DNA of 64,000 bases from Saccharothrix violaceirubra (GTDB taxonomy: Bacteria > Actinomycetota > Actinomycetes > Mycobacteriales > Pseudonocardiaceae), in NCBI RefSeq assembly GCF_014203755.1, contig NZ_JACHJS010000001.1, positions 1,798,001 to 1,862,000 on the forward strand, written 5' to 3'. Numbering within the stretch: position 1 is the stretch's first letter; each line of letters opens with the position of its first letter. Both the position numbers and the translations under genes were made by a program. Of this stretch, positions 50,399-60,800 are shown in pieces. The notes beneath the pieces were generated by a model. That model was not told the DNA's origin and did no database searches. It was given only the letters and a program-made list of their open reading frames with translations.

Positions 50399-53286
50399 CG
50401 GTCGTTCTCCTCGTGGCGATAGGGACTTTCAGGGGTCTCCAGCAGGAGCACGGAGGGCACCCGCTCCGGGAAGGCCAGTCGCAGCAGGCCGTAGCCGATC
50501 CCGGACAGGCCGGTGAGCAGGCCGGCCGAGGGCACGCCGCCGGGCGTGCCGCAGCGGGCGCCGAACTCCTCCAGCGCGCCGAGCACGAGGCCCGCGCGTC
50601 GGGTCAGGGTCGCGGCGGCCAGGTCGTGCCCGCGTTCGGCGGTCACGGCCAGCGATTCGACCACGCCGAGTTCGCCGTGGCACAGGCTCAGGTCGCGCAA
50701 CGGTTCATGCACCGCCAATGCGTTCAGGCAGCGGTCGAGGTGCGGAGTGTAGGTGTCGACCGGGCAGCCGGGGTGCGCGGTGTGCGCGAGCACGGCGCCG
50801 GCCAGGCCCGAGCACCAGCTGTGGTCGGCCTCGGCCACGTCGAGCAGTCGTTGCCGCAACGCGTGGTCTGCCCGCAGGTGCGCGCGTCCGGGCGGGCCGA
50901 ACCGGTGGTCGCCGGACTCGCGGGCGTACCGCAGCAACGCCCAGCCCACCCCGGCCCGGCCGCGCGCGAACCCGTCGCCGGCCGCCGTCGCGGTCACGAG
51001 CCGCTCGGCGTACGCGCCGGCCAGACGCCCGGCCGCCGCCTGCCCGCTTTCCCGGTGCACGGCCAGCATCGACGCCAGTCCGCCCGCGAGCCCCTCGACC
51101 ACGTTCGCGCCGTCGTCGTCCACGGTGTCGGCGGCGATGGTCACGGCGCGCGCCAGCCACCCGCCGATCGCCGGGTCGTCGAGCAGGGTTTCCAGGCGGG
51201 CCAACGCGTACGCGATGCCGCCCAGCCCGTGGAACGCCCCGGGCCCGACCGCGACCGCGAGATCGGTGTCCGCCGCGAACGCCTCCAGCAGCGCGGGCAC
51301 GGGCGTCAGCGCGGCCCGGGCGAACGCGGTGTAGCGCTCGGCACCGGTCAACGCGCCGAGCTGGGCCAGGAACAGTGCCACGCCCGTGTAACCCGTGGAC
51401 AGTCCCGCGCCCATCGCCGCGACCGCCCAGTGCCGGTCGTCCACGAGTTCCAGGCCCACCCAGTTGACCCGGTCGCCGTCGGCCGTGGCGTGCGCGAGGA
51501 CCTCGTCGGCGATGCCGCACGCGGCCACCAGCAGCCGCTGCGGGTCGGGCACCCCGGCCGCGACCGGACCGGGCAGCGGCGTGCCCGTGCGGTGCTCGAC
51601 CGGCCGCGGCCGGCTGGCCAGGGCGGCGCTGATCAGCCACTGCTGGTCGTTGCGGTCGACCTCGTCGAGTTCGCGGAGCTTGGCGCGCACCGCGTCCAGG
51701 CCCGAGATCGGCAGCAGGTCCACGAGTTCGGCGCCGTGCGAGGCGGACACGTCCCGGCTGTCCGGCGTCGTGGTGAACAGCGGGACGTCCCCGGCCCACA
51801 GGTCGGCCAGCTCGTGCGGGACCAGGGCGCGCATCAGCGGCAGGTCCGAGTCCAGCCACAACGCCTCGAACGCCTGGTCGCGGTCGGCGCTCGTGGACAG
51901 CGCGTCCGGGTGCGTCGACTCGTCGAGCAGCGTGGCATAGAGCTGGGTCATGCGCGGCACGAACCGCACCGGCAGGCCGGCGAACCGGTTCAGCGGGCCG
52001 TCGTCGGCGAGCAGGTCGTCGCGGTGGTCGAACAACGCGTCGTAGCCCGTGCGGAACCCGGCCAGCAGCGCGCCCCGGTAGTCGGCCGGTTCCGCGATCA
52101 GCCCGTCGAGCACCGGCCGGTTGACCGCCGGCGGCACGGGCACGGGGCGGCGCACCAACCGCATCCGGTCCGTGGCCGGGTGCAGCCACGCCACGCCGTC
52201 GGCGGGCAGGCGGTCGCCGTGGTCGCCGCCCACGCCGCCGATGTCGAGCGCGCCGTGCTCGCCCAGCAGCACGCGGGGCAGGATCGCGGTCCGGTGCACG
52301 GACCGGGCCAGCGCCTTCACCGCCGGGTCCGCCGGGATGCCGACCGTGGGGTGGAAGAGCGTCTCGACGTCGACCAGGACCGGGTGGGCGCCGTGGGCGA
52401 CGAGGTTCTCGTAGTGCATGTCGGTGCCGTCGACCGCGTAGAGCAACGAGATCAGGGCGCCGAGCCGCTGGTAGAACCGGCCGACCTCGGTGACGTCCAC
52501 GCACGGCGCGTGGTCGACGTACTCCAGCCAGCCGTGGTCGCCGCGGTCGAGTGCGCGGGGTACGCGCAGGCCCAGGCCCGTGTGGTCGTCGAACCAGCGC
52601 AGCAGCGCCTCGAACGCCACGTGCGTCGCGACCGGGCGTGGCTTGTAGACGACCTTCCGGCCGTCCGCGTAGGTGATCACGGCGACCGTGCGCCCGCCCT
52701 GGTGGGCGTCGCCGCGGCCGGTGTCGACGGTGCGCACGGGACCGGGATCGGTGCCGTGCAGCAGCGTGGCGACGATGTCGTCGTGGTCCCGGTCGAGCCG
52801 GTCGAGCAGTTCGAGCTGGGCTTCGGCGGCGCGCAGGCAGGTCTGCCCGAGGTGGCGGGCCAGGACGGGGTGGCGGCGCAGGAACGCGTGGAGGTCCAGG
52901 CGGTCGACGAAGTCCGCGAACCGTTCGCGGGACGTGCGTCCGCGCAGTTCGCCGGCGATGCGGCGCAGGTTGAGTTCGAGCACGAGGGCGCGGGCGGCGG
53001 TCCGGGCAAGCCGGCGGCCGAGCCGTTCGGTGAAGACGGCGTCCAGGCGGGGGTCCGCGGCGGCTTTGGCGGTGAGCGCGCGGAGGGCGAACGCGAACGC
53101 GTCGACCCAGTCGTCGCCGGACCAGTGGGCGGGTGCGGCCGTGGCGCTCTCGACGAAGTCGACCCAGTCCGGCGGTTCGGCGGACTCGACGTCGCGCACG
53201 CCGGCGTGCCACCACGCGGTCAGGGGCCGTGCCACGGCGGACGGGATCACGTGCACCAAGGTGACAGGTGGAAGGGGGGCGCACAT
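50395..53286 (-). CDS. Type 2 lanthipeptide synthetase (LanM family)
   Basis: A 963-residue bifunctional enzyme. The N-terminal dehydratase domain (DUF4135, about 90-480) has VITYADGRKVVYKPRPV, LEYVDHAPC and DGTDMHYENLVAHG with LVDVETLFHP. The C-terminal LanC-like cyclase (about 580-950) has zinc ligands in SWCSGLAGAV and LSLCHGELGVVE, plus GFARGRAGVGWALLRYA. LanM phosphorylates and eliminates Ser/Thr in a precursor and adds Cys thiols. No transporter, protease or Cys-containing precursor is adjacent, so it is an orphan. Start ATG 53286 is kept; GTG 53250 region is a possible alternative. Confidence 0.92.
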   Translation of the reverse strand: MCAPLPPVTLVHVIPSAVARPLTAWWHAGVRDVESAEPPDWVDFVESATAAPAHWSGDDWVDAFAFALRALTAKAAADPRLDAVFTERLGRRLARTAARALVLELNLRRIAGELRGRTSRERFADFVDRLDLHAFLRRHPVLARHLGQTCLRAAEAQLELLDRLDRDHDDIVATLLHGTDPGPVRTVDTGRGDAHQGGRTVAVITYADGRKVVYKPRPVATHVAFEALLRWFDDHTGLGLRVPRALDRGDHGWLEYVDHAPCVDVTEVGRFYQRLGALISLLYAVDGTDMHYENLVAHGAHPVLVDVETLFHPTVGIPADPAVKALARSVHRTAILPRVLLGEHGALDIGGVGGDHGDRLPADGVAWLHPATDRMRLVRRPVPVPPAVNRPVLDGLIAEPADYRGALLAGFRTGYDALFDHRDDLLADDGPLNRFAGLPVRFVPRMTQLYATLLDESTHPDALSTSADRDQAFEALWLDSDLPLMRALVPHELADLWAGDVPLFTTTPDSRDVSASHGAELVDLLPISGLDAVRAKLRELDEVDRNDQQWLISAALASRPRPVEHRTGTPLPGPVAAGVPDPQRLLVAACGIADEVLAHATADGDRVNWVGLELVDDRHWAVAAMGAGLSTGYTGVALFLAQLGALTGAERYTAFARAALTPVPALLEAFAADTDLAVAVGPGAFHGLGGIAYALARLETLLDDPAIGGWLARAVTIAADTVDDDGANVVEGLAGGLASMLAVHRESGQAAAGRLAGAYAERLVTATAAGDGFARGRAGVGWALLRYARESGDHRFGPPGRAHLRADHALRQRLLDVAEADHSWCSGLAGAVLAHTAHPGCPVDTYTPHLDRCLNALAVHEPLRDLSLCHGELGVVESLAVTAERGHDLAAATLTRRAGLVLGALEEFGARCGTPGGVPSAGLLTGLSGIGYGLLRLAFPERVPSVLLLETPESPYRHEENDR

Positions 53287-53377
53287 GGGTGCCGTGCCCC
53301 CACTTTTGTCCGGAGCGTCCGGGTTTCCGGCCGGATTGGACTGAACGGCCTACCGTCTCCTGCGTCCTTCGGCGGAA

Positions 53378-53956
53378 CTACTTCCCGGTGCAGTTCCCGG
53401 TCTGCTTGCCGGCTTCGACGAAGTCCGGCGGGAGCGTGATCGCGTTCATCTTCTCGACGGCCTCGGCCATCGTCGCGGTGGCGTCGCCGAGGTTCCTGGT
53501 GACGGAGGCGAACACGTCGTCGGTGAGCCGGTCGGCGTCGTCCAGGATCTCCTTGGCGGCGGCGAACTTGTCGCGGGCCTTGGTGAGGTGCTCGGTGACG
53601 ATGTCGACCGCGGTCTCGGCGGCGGGCGCGGGTGCGGGGGTGAGTTCGCCGAGGTCGTGGAGGACGACGTCGAGCACGTCGACCAGTCGGCCGAGCTGGT
53701 CGCTGAGCTGCTTCTTGGCGACGGCGGGATCGGCGGCCGGCTCGGCGACCTCGGTCTGGCCGGACGCGACGAGGTAGTCGGCCACCCCGCACCAGTTGGC
53801 CATCCACAGCATGACGGCCTCGGGGTAGGTCTTCTTGACGCCGATCGCCCGGCCTTCGGCCACCGGCGTGCCCGGCACGGGCACCGAACACCCGGCCAGG
53901 ACGACCAGTCCCACCACCACCCAGACCCACCGCTTCACCACCCTTTTGTACCCCAT
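53378..53956 (-). CDS. Lipoprotein of unknown function
   Basis: A 192-residue protein with lipobox VVLAGCS. The mature part is helical (SDQLGRLVDVLDVVLHDLGEL, TEHLTKARDKFAAAKEILDDADRLTDDVF) with two further Cys (NWCGVADYL and GNCTGK) that may form a disulfide. I chose ATG 53956 (MGYKRVVKRW); the frame extends 30 bases upstream near repeat R4. No family is recognised. Confidence 0.75.
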   Translation of the reverse strand: MGYKRVVKRWVWVVVGLVVLAGCSVPVPGTPVAEGRAIGVKKTYPEAVMLWMANWCGVADYLVASGQTEVAEPAADPAVAKKQLSDQLGRLVDVLDVVLHDLGELTPAPAPAAETAVDIVTEHLTKARDKFAAAKEILDDADRLTDDVFASVTRNLGDATATMAEAVEKMNAITLPPDFVEAGKQTGNCTGK

Positions 53957-53965
53957 GCCCCTCCC

Positions 53966-54255
53966 ACGAGTCCTCCACTCGGACACCCCCTGCCGCGCGA
54001 GTCATGCGTTCGGACACCGCGAGTTGTGCGTTCGGACACCGCGAAATGTGCACTCGGCCCCAAGGGGACCCGCGTCCGGGTGCTCGGGTGTCGTGGTGCC
54101 GGATGCCGCGAGTCATGCGTTCGGGCACCACCAAGTGCGGACTCGGGTCGGGACCGGGGTGTCCGAGTGTGTGTTTCGGGGTGTCCGAGTGGAGGACTCG
54201 CGGGTTTGAGGGGTGCCTGGACGTACAACTCGCGGTGTCCGAAGGCATAACTCGC
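53966..54255. repeat. 22-bp repeat arrays R4 (+) and R5 (-), head to head
   Basis: Plus-oriented units lie at 53966-53987 (variant with GAGTCCTCCACTC), 53997-54018, 54019-54040, 54041-54062 (diverged), 54108-54129 and 54130-54151 (diverged). Minus-oriented units lie at 54158-54179, 54180-54201 (variant GGAGGACTCGC), 54212-54233 and 54234-54255. The whole block is roughly symmetrical about 54155 and fills the divergent gap between a lipoprotein gene and the amino-acid ABC operon. Confidence 0.88.
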
Positions 54256-54436
54256 GGGTTTGCTAAGGAAAACGTGTCGGGGGCCGATCTTGTCAATTCC
54301 CCGTCATGGAATTTCAGCAGGTGGTCTTGCTTGTTGGGGGTACCGAACCCTGCTTACGGTGCCGCCGAACCGCTTGCGGGTCGGGTGGAAAAGCCCAGGC
54401 GTCCGGCGGTGGCCACGAAGACGTAAGGACCCCACC
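54256..54436 (+). other. Leader region of the amino-acid ABC operon
   Basis: About 180 bases before the permease ATG. It holds G-rich short inverted segments (around GGGGGTACCGAACCC at 54337-54351) but I recognise no known riboswitch class or clear promoter. The ribosome-binding site is weak (AAGGAC at 54425-54430). Confidence 0.4.
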
Positions 54437-55360
54437 ATGAGCGTGTCCGCACAACCACGCCTCCGCGCACCCGACGACGAACCCGGCGACGAGACCGGGA
54501 CAGACCTGAGCCGCCTCAAGGTCGTGCCCTCACGCCACCCCTGGCGCTGGGTCGGCGTCGTCGTGGTCCTCGTCCTCGTCGCGATGTTCGTCAACGGCCT
54601 CGTCACGAACCCCGGCTGGGACTGGCCGACGTTCTTCAAGTTCTTCACCGCCGAGTCCATCCTGCGCGCGGTCGTGATCACGCTGGAGCTGACGCTCTAC
54701 GGCACGGTCATCGGCTTCGCGCTCGGCGTGGTCCTCGCGATCATGCGCCTGTCCCGCAGCACGTTCCTCATCGGCGTGAGCTGGACCTACATCTGGGCCT
54801 TCCGGTCGATCCCGCTCATCGTGCAGCTCCTGTTCTGGTTCAACATCTCGTACCTGTACCAGGAACTGCACTTCGGCATCCCGTTCGGCCCCACGTTCTT
54901 CGGTGTCGACACCAAGGACCTCATCAGCCCGATGGGCGCCGCGGTCCTCGGCCTCGCGCTGCACCAGGCCGCCTACGCCGCCGAGATCGTCCGCTCCGGC
55001 ATCATCGCCGTCGACCACGGACAGCTCGAAGCCGCCTCCGCCCTGGGCATCCCCAAGGTCCACCAGTTCCGCCGGATCATCCTCCCGCAGGCCATGCGGT
55101 CCATCCTGCCCAACGCCGCCAACGAAGTCATCTCACTTTTCAAGGGCACCTCGGTGGTGTCCGTCGTGGCGATCGGCGAACTCTTCTACCAGGTCCAGGT
55201 CATCTACGGCCGCAACGCCCGCGTCGTCGCGCTGCTCATGGTCGCGACCGTCTGGTACATCGCGCTGACCACCGTCCTCTCGGTGATCCAGCACTACGTG
55301 GAAAAGCGCTACGCCAAGGGCGCCACGAGGGACAAGGCGGGCTGGAAATGGGAGAGGTGA
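54437..55360 (+). CDS. Polar amino-acid ABC transporter permease
   Basis: A 307-residue HisM/GlnP-type permease. A cytoplasmic N-terminus of about 35 residues is followed by a membrane domain with [36 protein letters not shown] and the EAA loop [24 protein letters not shown]. It should form the membrane pore with itself and the next gene's ATPase. Its stop overlaps the ATPase ATG (TGATG). Confidence 0.93.
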   Translation: MSVSAQPRLRAPDDEPGDETGTDLSRLKVVPSRHPWRWVGVVVVLVLVAMFVNGLVTNPGWDWPTFFKFFTAESILRAVVITLELTLYGTVIGFALGVVLAIMRLSRSTFLIGVSWTYIWAFRSIPLIVQLLFWFNISYLYQELHFGIPFGPTFFGVDTKDLISPMGAAVLGLALHQAAYAAEIVRSGIIAVDHGQLEAASALGIPKVHQFRRIILPQAMRSILPNAANEVISLFKGTSVVSVVAIGELFYQVQVIYGRNARVVALLMVATVWYIALTTVLSVIQHYVEKRYAKGATRDKAGWKWER

Positions 55361-56112
55361 TGCTCGACCTGCGCGGCATCCACAAGAGTTTCGGCACCAA
55401 CGAGGTGCTGAAAGGCGTGGACCTGGTGGTGCGGACCGGCGAGGTGGTCGTGATCCTCGGCCCGTCCGGCTCGGGCAAGTCCACGCTGCTGCGCACGGTC
55501 AACCACCTGGAGAAGGTGGACCGCGGCCACGTCAGCGTGGACGGCGACCTCGTCGGCTACCGGCGGTCCGGCGACAAGCTCTACGAACTCAAGGAACGCG
55601 ACATCCTCAAGCAGCGCACCCACATCGGGTTCGTGTTCCAGAACTTCAACCTCTTCCCGCACCTGACCGCGTTGGAGAACGTGGTCGAGGCGCCGATCGC
55701 GGCCCAGCGCCGCCCGGCCGCCCAGGCGCGCGCCGAAGCCCGCGAGCTGCTCGCCCGCGTCGGCTTGGCGGACAAGGAGGACGCCTACCCCCGGCACCTG
55801 TCCGGCGGGCAGCAGCAACGGGTCGCGATCGCCCGCGCGCTGGCGCTCAAGCCCAAGCTGCTGCTGTTCGACGAGCCCACGTCCGCGCTCGACCCCGAGC
55901 TGGTCGGCGAGGTGCTCGACGTCATCAAGGACCTGGCCCGCGGCGGCACGACCATGGTCGTGGTCACGCACGAGGTCGGGTTCGCCCGCGAGGTCGCCGA
56001 CACCGTCGTCTTCATGGACGACGGGCTGATCGTCGAACAGGGGCCGCCGAGCCAGGTACTCGACGACCCGCGGCAACCCCGCACCCGCTCGTTCCTGTCC
56101 AAAGTTCTGTAA
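55360..56112 (+). CDS. Polar amino-acid ABC transporter ATPase
   Basis: A 250-residue GlnQ-type ATPase with Walker [13 protein letters not shown]-loop [18 protein letters not shown], signature LSGGQQQRV, Walker [15 protein letters not shown] and H-loop [15 protein letters not shown] chose ATG 55360, with GGGAGAGG before it; ATG 55348 would add four residues. The insertion [20 protein letters not shown] is characteristic of polar amino-acid transporters. It lies 14 bases before the binding-protein gene. Confidence 0.93.
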   Translation: MLDLRGIHKSFGTNEVLKGVDLVVRTGEVVVILGPSGSGKSTLLRTVNHLEKVDRGHVSVDGDLVGYRRSGDKLYELKERDILKQRTHIGFVFQNFNLFPHLTALENVVEAPIAAQRRPAAQARAEARELLARVGLADKEDAYPRHLSGGQQQRVAIARALALKPKLLLFDEPTSALDPELVGEVLDVIKDLARGGTTMVVVTHEVGFAREVADTVVFMDDGLIVEQGPPSQVLDDPRQPRTRSFLSKVL

Positions 56113-56126
56113 CAAGGAGTTCCACG

Positions 56127-57092
56127 GTGTCAAAGATCAAGATCACCGGTCTGGTGGCGGCTGCCGCGCTGTCCCTGGCCGCGTGCGGCGCGGGTGCGGA
56201 GGCGGGGCCCGCGGGTGGCGCCGAGGACAAGGTCGTCGCGTCCGGCAAGACCATCAACCTCGCGCCCGAGCAGAACCGGATCACGGCCGACAAGGTCGAC
56301 GCCATCGCGGCCAAGGTGCCCGAGGCGATCCGCAAGTCCGGCAAGCTGATCGTGGGCGGGTCGTCGGGCACCCAGCCGCCGCTGCGCTTCTACGCCACCG
56401 ACGACAAGACCCCGATCGGCGTCGAGACCGACATCGCGGTGCTGATCGCGGGTGTGCTCGGCCTGGAAGCGCAGCTCGAGGTCGCGTCCTGGGAGAACCT
56501 GTTCGTCGGCCTGGACAGCGGCCAGTTCCCGCTGGGCGTCTCCAACATCACGGTGACCGAGGCGCGCAAGGAGAAGTACGACTTCGCCACGTACCGCCTG
56601 GACACGCTGGCGTTCGAGGCCAAGAAGGGCAGCGGCTTCAAGTTCGAGAAGGCCGAGGACGTCGCGGGCAAGATCATCGCGGTCGGTTCCGGCACCAACC
56701 AGGAGAAGATCCTGGTGGAGTGGAGCAAGCAGGCCGAGGCCAAGGGGCTCAAGCCGGTCGACATCAAGTACTTCCAGAACGCCTCGGACTACTACCTGGC
56801 GCTGGAGTCCGGTCGCATCGACGCCTACCTCGGGCCGAACCCGACGTCGTCCTACCACGTCGTCACGTCCGGCAAGACCGAGATCGTCGGCACGCTGTCC
56901 GGCGGCGGCGCGATCATCGGCAAGATCGCCGCGACCACCAAGAAGGGCAGCGGTCTGATCGAGCCGGTCGCCGAGGCGATCGACCACCTGATCAAGACCG
57001 GCAAGTACCAGGAGGTCCTCGACCGCTGGGGCCTGAAGAACGAGGCCGTGGAGAAGGCCGAGATCAACCCGCCGGGCCTGCCCAAGTCCTGA
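56127..57092 (+). CDS. Amino-acid ABC transporter substrate-binding lipoprotein
   Basis: A 321-residue SBP_bac_3 protein with lipobox SLAACG (Cys20). The domain runs from [24 protein letters not shown] through [73 protein letters not shown] and [17 protein letters not shown] mark the second lobe. The ligand is probably a polar or basic amino acid. Start GTG 56127 after AAGGAG. Confidence 0.93.
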   Translation: MSKIKITGLVAAAALSLAACGAGAEAGPAGGAEDKVVASGKTINLAPEQNRITADKVDAIAAKVPEAIRKSGKLIVGGSSGTQPPLRFYATDDKTPIGVETDIAVLIAGVLGLEAQLEVASWENLFVGLDSGQFPLGVSNITVTEARKEKYDFATYRLDTLAFEAKKGSGFKFEKAEDVAGKIIAVGSGTNQEKILVEWSKQAEAKGLKPVDIKYFQNASDYYLALESGRIDAYLGPNPTSSYHVVTSGKTEIVGTLSGGGAIIGKIAATTKKGSGLIEPVAEAIDHLIKTGKYQEVLDRWGLKNEAVEKAEINPPGLPKS

Positions 57093-57116
57093 CCGCCTGG
57101 GCACGGCACGACGAGC

Positions 57117-57155
57117 GGGCCGGTGGACGCTGGTGGCGTCCACCGGCCCTCGTTT
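57117..57155 (+). terminator. Terminator of the amino-acid ABC operon
   Basis: GGGCCGGTGGACGC (57117-57130) pairs exactly with GCGTCCACCGGCCC (57136-57149) around a 5-nt loop, followed by TCGTTT. It lies 25 bases after the binding-protein stop. Confidence 0.85.
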
Positions 57156-57207
57156 CCAACGGTTCCGGCCGCCGAGCTTGAACCCGTTGGACATCTCCTC
57201 CCGGAGA

Positions 57208-57744
57208 TCAGCTCCGCGCGTAGACGCCGGGGGTGCCGGCTTCGGTGGCGAGGAAGCCACCCGCGAAGAGCTGGTTCACCCGGTTCGCCTCCTGGGCGTT
57301 GGGGTTGGTGTTGCGGCAGGACGTTCCCGCACTGCCACCCGACATCAGGTACGAGCAGATGCCGTTGTAGGTGTCGGGCAGGCCGAGGCCGTGTCCGATC
57401 TCGTGTGCCACGATCCGCAACGCGTAGTTGCCCGCCTGGACGTCACGGTTGTCGATGTAGATCGTGGCGCACCCGGTCCCGCAGGGATAGGCCCGGGAGC
57501 CGCCTCCGTTGGTCGCCGCGATCCGGATGGTGGCGTTGCCGCCGCGCACGAGCCGCAGGTTCGGCACGCGCGAGTTCCAGATCTGGGCGGCCTGGTCGGC
57601 TTCCGCCGAGTAGCCGGAGGCGCTGTAGTAGACGGTCCTGGCCGCTGCTGCGGTCGGGGCCGCCGAGGTCGCGGTGGAGGTGCCCACCAGGGCCAGTGCG
57701 GTCGTCAACACGCCCAGTGCCAGGCGCGCGAATTTCCTGTTCAC
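57208..57744 (-). CDS. Snapalysin-type secreted zinc metalloprotease
   Basis: A 178-residue protein. Signal peptide (LALGVLTTALALVGTSTATSA-A), then a small zincin domain: TVYYSASGYSAEADQAAQIWN, the zinc motif HEIGHGLGLPD (two His, catalytic Glu, third ligand Asp), and SYLMSGGSAGTSC with the Met-turn. This matches the Streptomyces small neutral protease (snapalysin, M7). I chose GTG 57744 because AAGGAGA lies just before; the frame extends upstream to 57816. Confidence 0.93.
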   Translation of the reverse strand: MNRKFARLALGVLTTALALVGTSTATSAAPTAAAARTVYYSASGYSAEADQAAQIWNSRVPNLRLVRGGNATIRIAATNGGGSRAYPCGTGCATIYIDNRDVQAGNYALRIVAHEIGHGLGLPDTYNGICSYLMSGGSAGTSCRNTNPNAQEANRVNQLFAGGFLATEAGTPGVYARS

Positions 57745-57812
57745 ACGATCTCCTTCGGTGCAGGGTGAAGGTGTCGCGTGGATTGACATTAAGAGCTGAT
57801 CACCTGATGGCG

Positions 57813-60800
57813 TCATAGGTTCTGGTCATAAAGGTCCTCGATGGGCCATCGGGTGGCGTCCGCCGCGAGTCCGATCATGCCCGACACGAGTCTCAATTGG
57901 TCGACTCCACGAATGTCCGCTTCGACCAGTCGCGGCGAGCAGACGACGACCGCGATCGCCTGCGCACGCGACAGCGCGACGTTGATCCTGTTGCGGGACA
58001 ACAGGAAATCGAGCCCGCGCGGCAGGTCGACCGCCGCCGACGAGGTCATCGTCGTGATCACGACCGGCGCCTCCTGGCCCTGGAAACGGTCCACGGTGCC
58101 GACGCGCACCTCGTCGTACCCCTGTTTTTCCAAGGCCCGCTTGACCAATCGGACCTGAAGGTTATAGGGCGCCACGACAACGATGTCCGAATCGGTCAAC
58201 GCGCGCGCGTCCGGACCGTCCGTCCACAATCGACCCATCATTGATTTCACCAGTTCCACCACCACGTGCGCCTCTTCCGACGAACTCGTGGTGTTGTGCC
58301 GGTGGTCGACCTCGCGCAGGTACACGCCGGACGCGAGCCCCTGGACGCCGCGTCCCGCCGCGCTCGGGTGCGCCTTGAGCAGGCCCGCGTAGGACAGGTT
58401 CGACACCGGCTCGCACACGTCGGGGTGCATCCGCCGGGTCTGGTCGAGGAAGTAGCCCAGATCGGGCGGGATGACGTCCGCGTCGCCGATCAGGTGGCCC
58501 AGCGCGGACGCGTCCGCTCCGGCGGGGTGGGTGCCCTGGACGACCTGCGGCAGTTGCTGCGGATCGCCCAGCAGCACCAGGTTCCGCGTGCACGTGGACA
58601 CGGCCAGTGCGTCGGCCAGCGCGAACTGTCCTGCCTCGTCGACGATGAGGACGTCGAACGGCTGCTCGCGCACCGTCGCGTTGGCGAACGTCCACGCCGT
58701 TCCGCCGACCAGGTGACCGCCGCCCTGGTCGCCGCGCCAGCGGACCAACGCGCCGTTGTCCTTCGGCTGCTCCCACGCGCAGTCCTTGGCCGGAGTGCCC
58801 TTCGCCCGTTTGGCGGTGGGGATCGGCACCCCGAGTTCCCTTCCGGCCGCCAACGCCGCCGACAGCACGTTCTCCACGGCCTTGTGGCTGGTGGACGTCA
58901 CCCCGACCGACCGGCCGGACCGGATCAGGTGCGCGATCAACCGGCCCGCGAGGTAGGTCTTGCCCGCGCCCGGCGGCCCCTGCACGGCCAGCGTCGAGCC
59001 GTCCAACGCGTCGACGGCCGCGATCACGTCGGCGATCAGGTCGTCGGTGCGCGGCAACGCGTCCAGGCGCAGCCGCGGGGGCGTGCGCCGGACGAGGTCC
59101 ACGCCGGGGTGCGCCGGCAACGCGGGCAGGCCCGCCACCACGTCCCGGGCCAGCTCGTACACGGCCTCGTCCTTGGGCGTCGGCCGTACCGGGCTGCCCG
59201 GCAGCACCGCGATCGGCGCCTCGCCGTCCACCAGGTCCGGCGCCGTGCTCTCCAGCAGCACGATGTCCTCGGCGGACTCCCCGAGCACCACGGCATCCCG
59301 CGTCCGCGCGCCCTTGTACAGCAGCCGCACCTGCTCGTCCTTGGCGAACGGGTGCGGCCGGTCCGGGTCGCAGCGCACCCGCACCTCGCGCTTGGCCTTG
59401 CGCACCCGGCCCGCCGGCGGCACCCAGTCCTCGGCGCGCACGGACACCGGCACCGCGCACGCGCTGTCGGACTCCAGGTCGGGCAGCGGCGCGGCGACCT
59501 GGCGGAAGAAGTCCCACCACGCCGGGTTCGTCTCGCGGCGGTGATAGCCCACGGCCGCCGCCAGCAGCGCCCGTGCCCGCTCGTCGTCGGTGAAGTCGGC
59601 CGGGTTGTCCGGCAGGCCGGCGAGCAGCGGGTCCACGACGGCGGCCAAGCGGGCGGCGCGTTCGGCGCGGCGCTCCTCGGCCAGCTCGTCCATGATCTCG
59701 TCGGACGGCTCCGGGACGCGCGGTTCGATGCCCGCCTCGGTCCGGATCTCCACCAGGAAGCGGTAGAGCCGCAGCGTGGACAGGCAGTCGTAGGCGTTGT
59801 AGTCGGCGATGCCGTTCAACACCTCTTCGGCCTGCGCGACGTCGCCCAGCGACGTGAGCGTCAGGAACTCCTCGTACGCCTCGATGCTCGACACGGCCGT
59901 GGTCACGTCGCCGTCGCGCTTCGACGGCATGTACAGCGGCTCCAGGTACTTGATCGAGTACGACCGCTGCGAGATGCGCAAAGCCTTGCGCACCACGGCG
60001 TACAGGTCGACCAACGCGCCCGAGCGCAACAGTGTGTCGACGGCTTCCTCACGGGTGCCGTGCAACGCCGCCAGCCGCTTGAGCGCGCTCGACTCGTAGG
60101 GGGCGTAGTGGTAGACGTGCGCGTCGGGGTAGGCGTCGAGGCGTTGGGTGGCGTAGTCGACGAACTCCTCGAACGCCCGTTTCTCGCCGGGCCGGGTGTG
60201 CGCCCAGAACGGCCGGAACGACTCGTCGGCCGTCGTCACGCCGAACAGGTACTCCAACCCCTCGCCGCCCAGCGCGAACGGGTCGCCCTCCATGTCGAAG
60301 AACAGGTCCCCGGCGCTGGGCACGGGCAGTTCGGCCAGCGCGTCCGGCCCGACGACCTCGTACGCGACCTTGCCGACCGGGTCGTCGGCCGTGCGCGAGT
60401 CGTCCTGGATGACCTGGAGCGCGGCCTGCGAGCGCAGACCGGTGAACGTGGCCGCCGACATGTCCGCCGGGCGTTCGGTGTTGGTGGCGTTCGCCAGGGC
60501 GTCGATCGTGCCCAGACCCGCCTTGACCAGCTTGCGGCGTTGGTCCGTCCGGATGCCCGCGACCAGCGACAGGTCCCGGTCCTGCTCACGGCCGGTGGCG
60601 CAGTGCTTGGCGAACCGGCACGTGGCGCACGCGGGGCGTTCGTCGTCCCAGAGCCGTTCGGGCAGCGTGGGTTCCACGAAGGCCCTTACGCGGTTTTGCA
60701 GACTGCGCACGACCGGTGCGAAGTCGGCCACGCGGTACGTGCGCGTGGTCCCGTCGCCGAGCAGCAGGTGGGCGTGCGTGCCGGCGTCCGCGCCGAGCGC

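Noticed and set aside
54256..54436. Riboswitch before the amino-acid ABC operon
   Set aside because: No known riboswitch core (SAM, glycine, cobalamin or similar) could be recognised; a covariance search would be needed.
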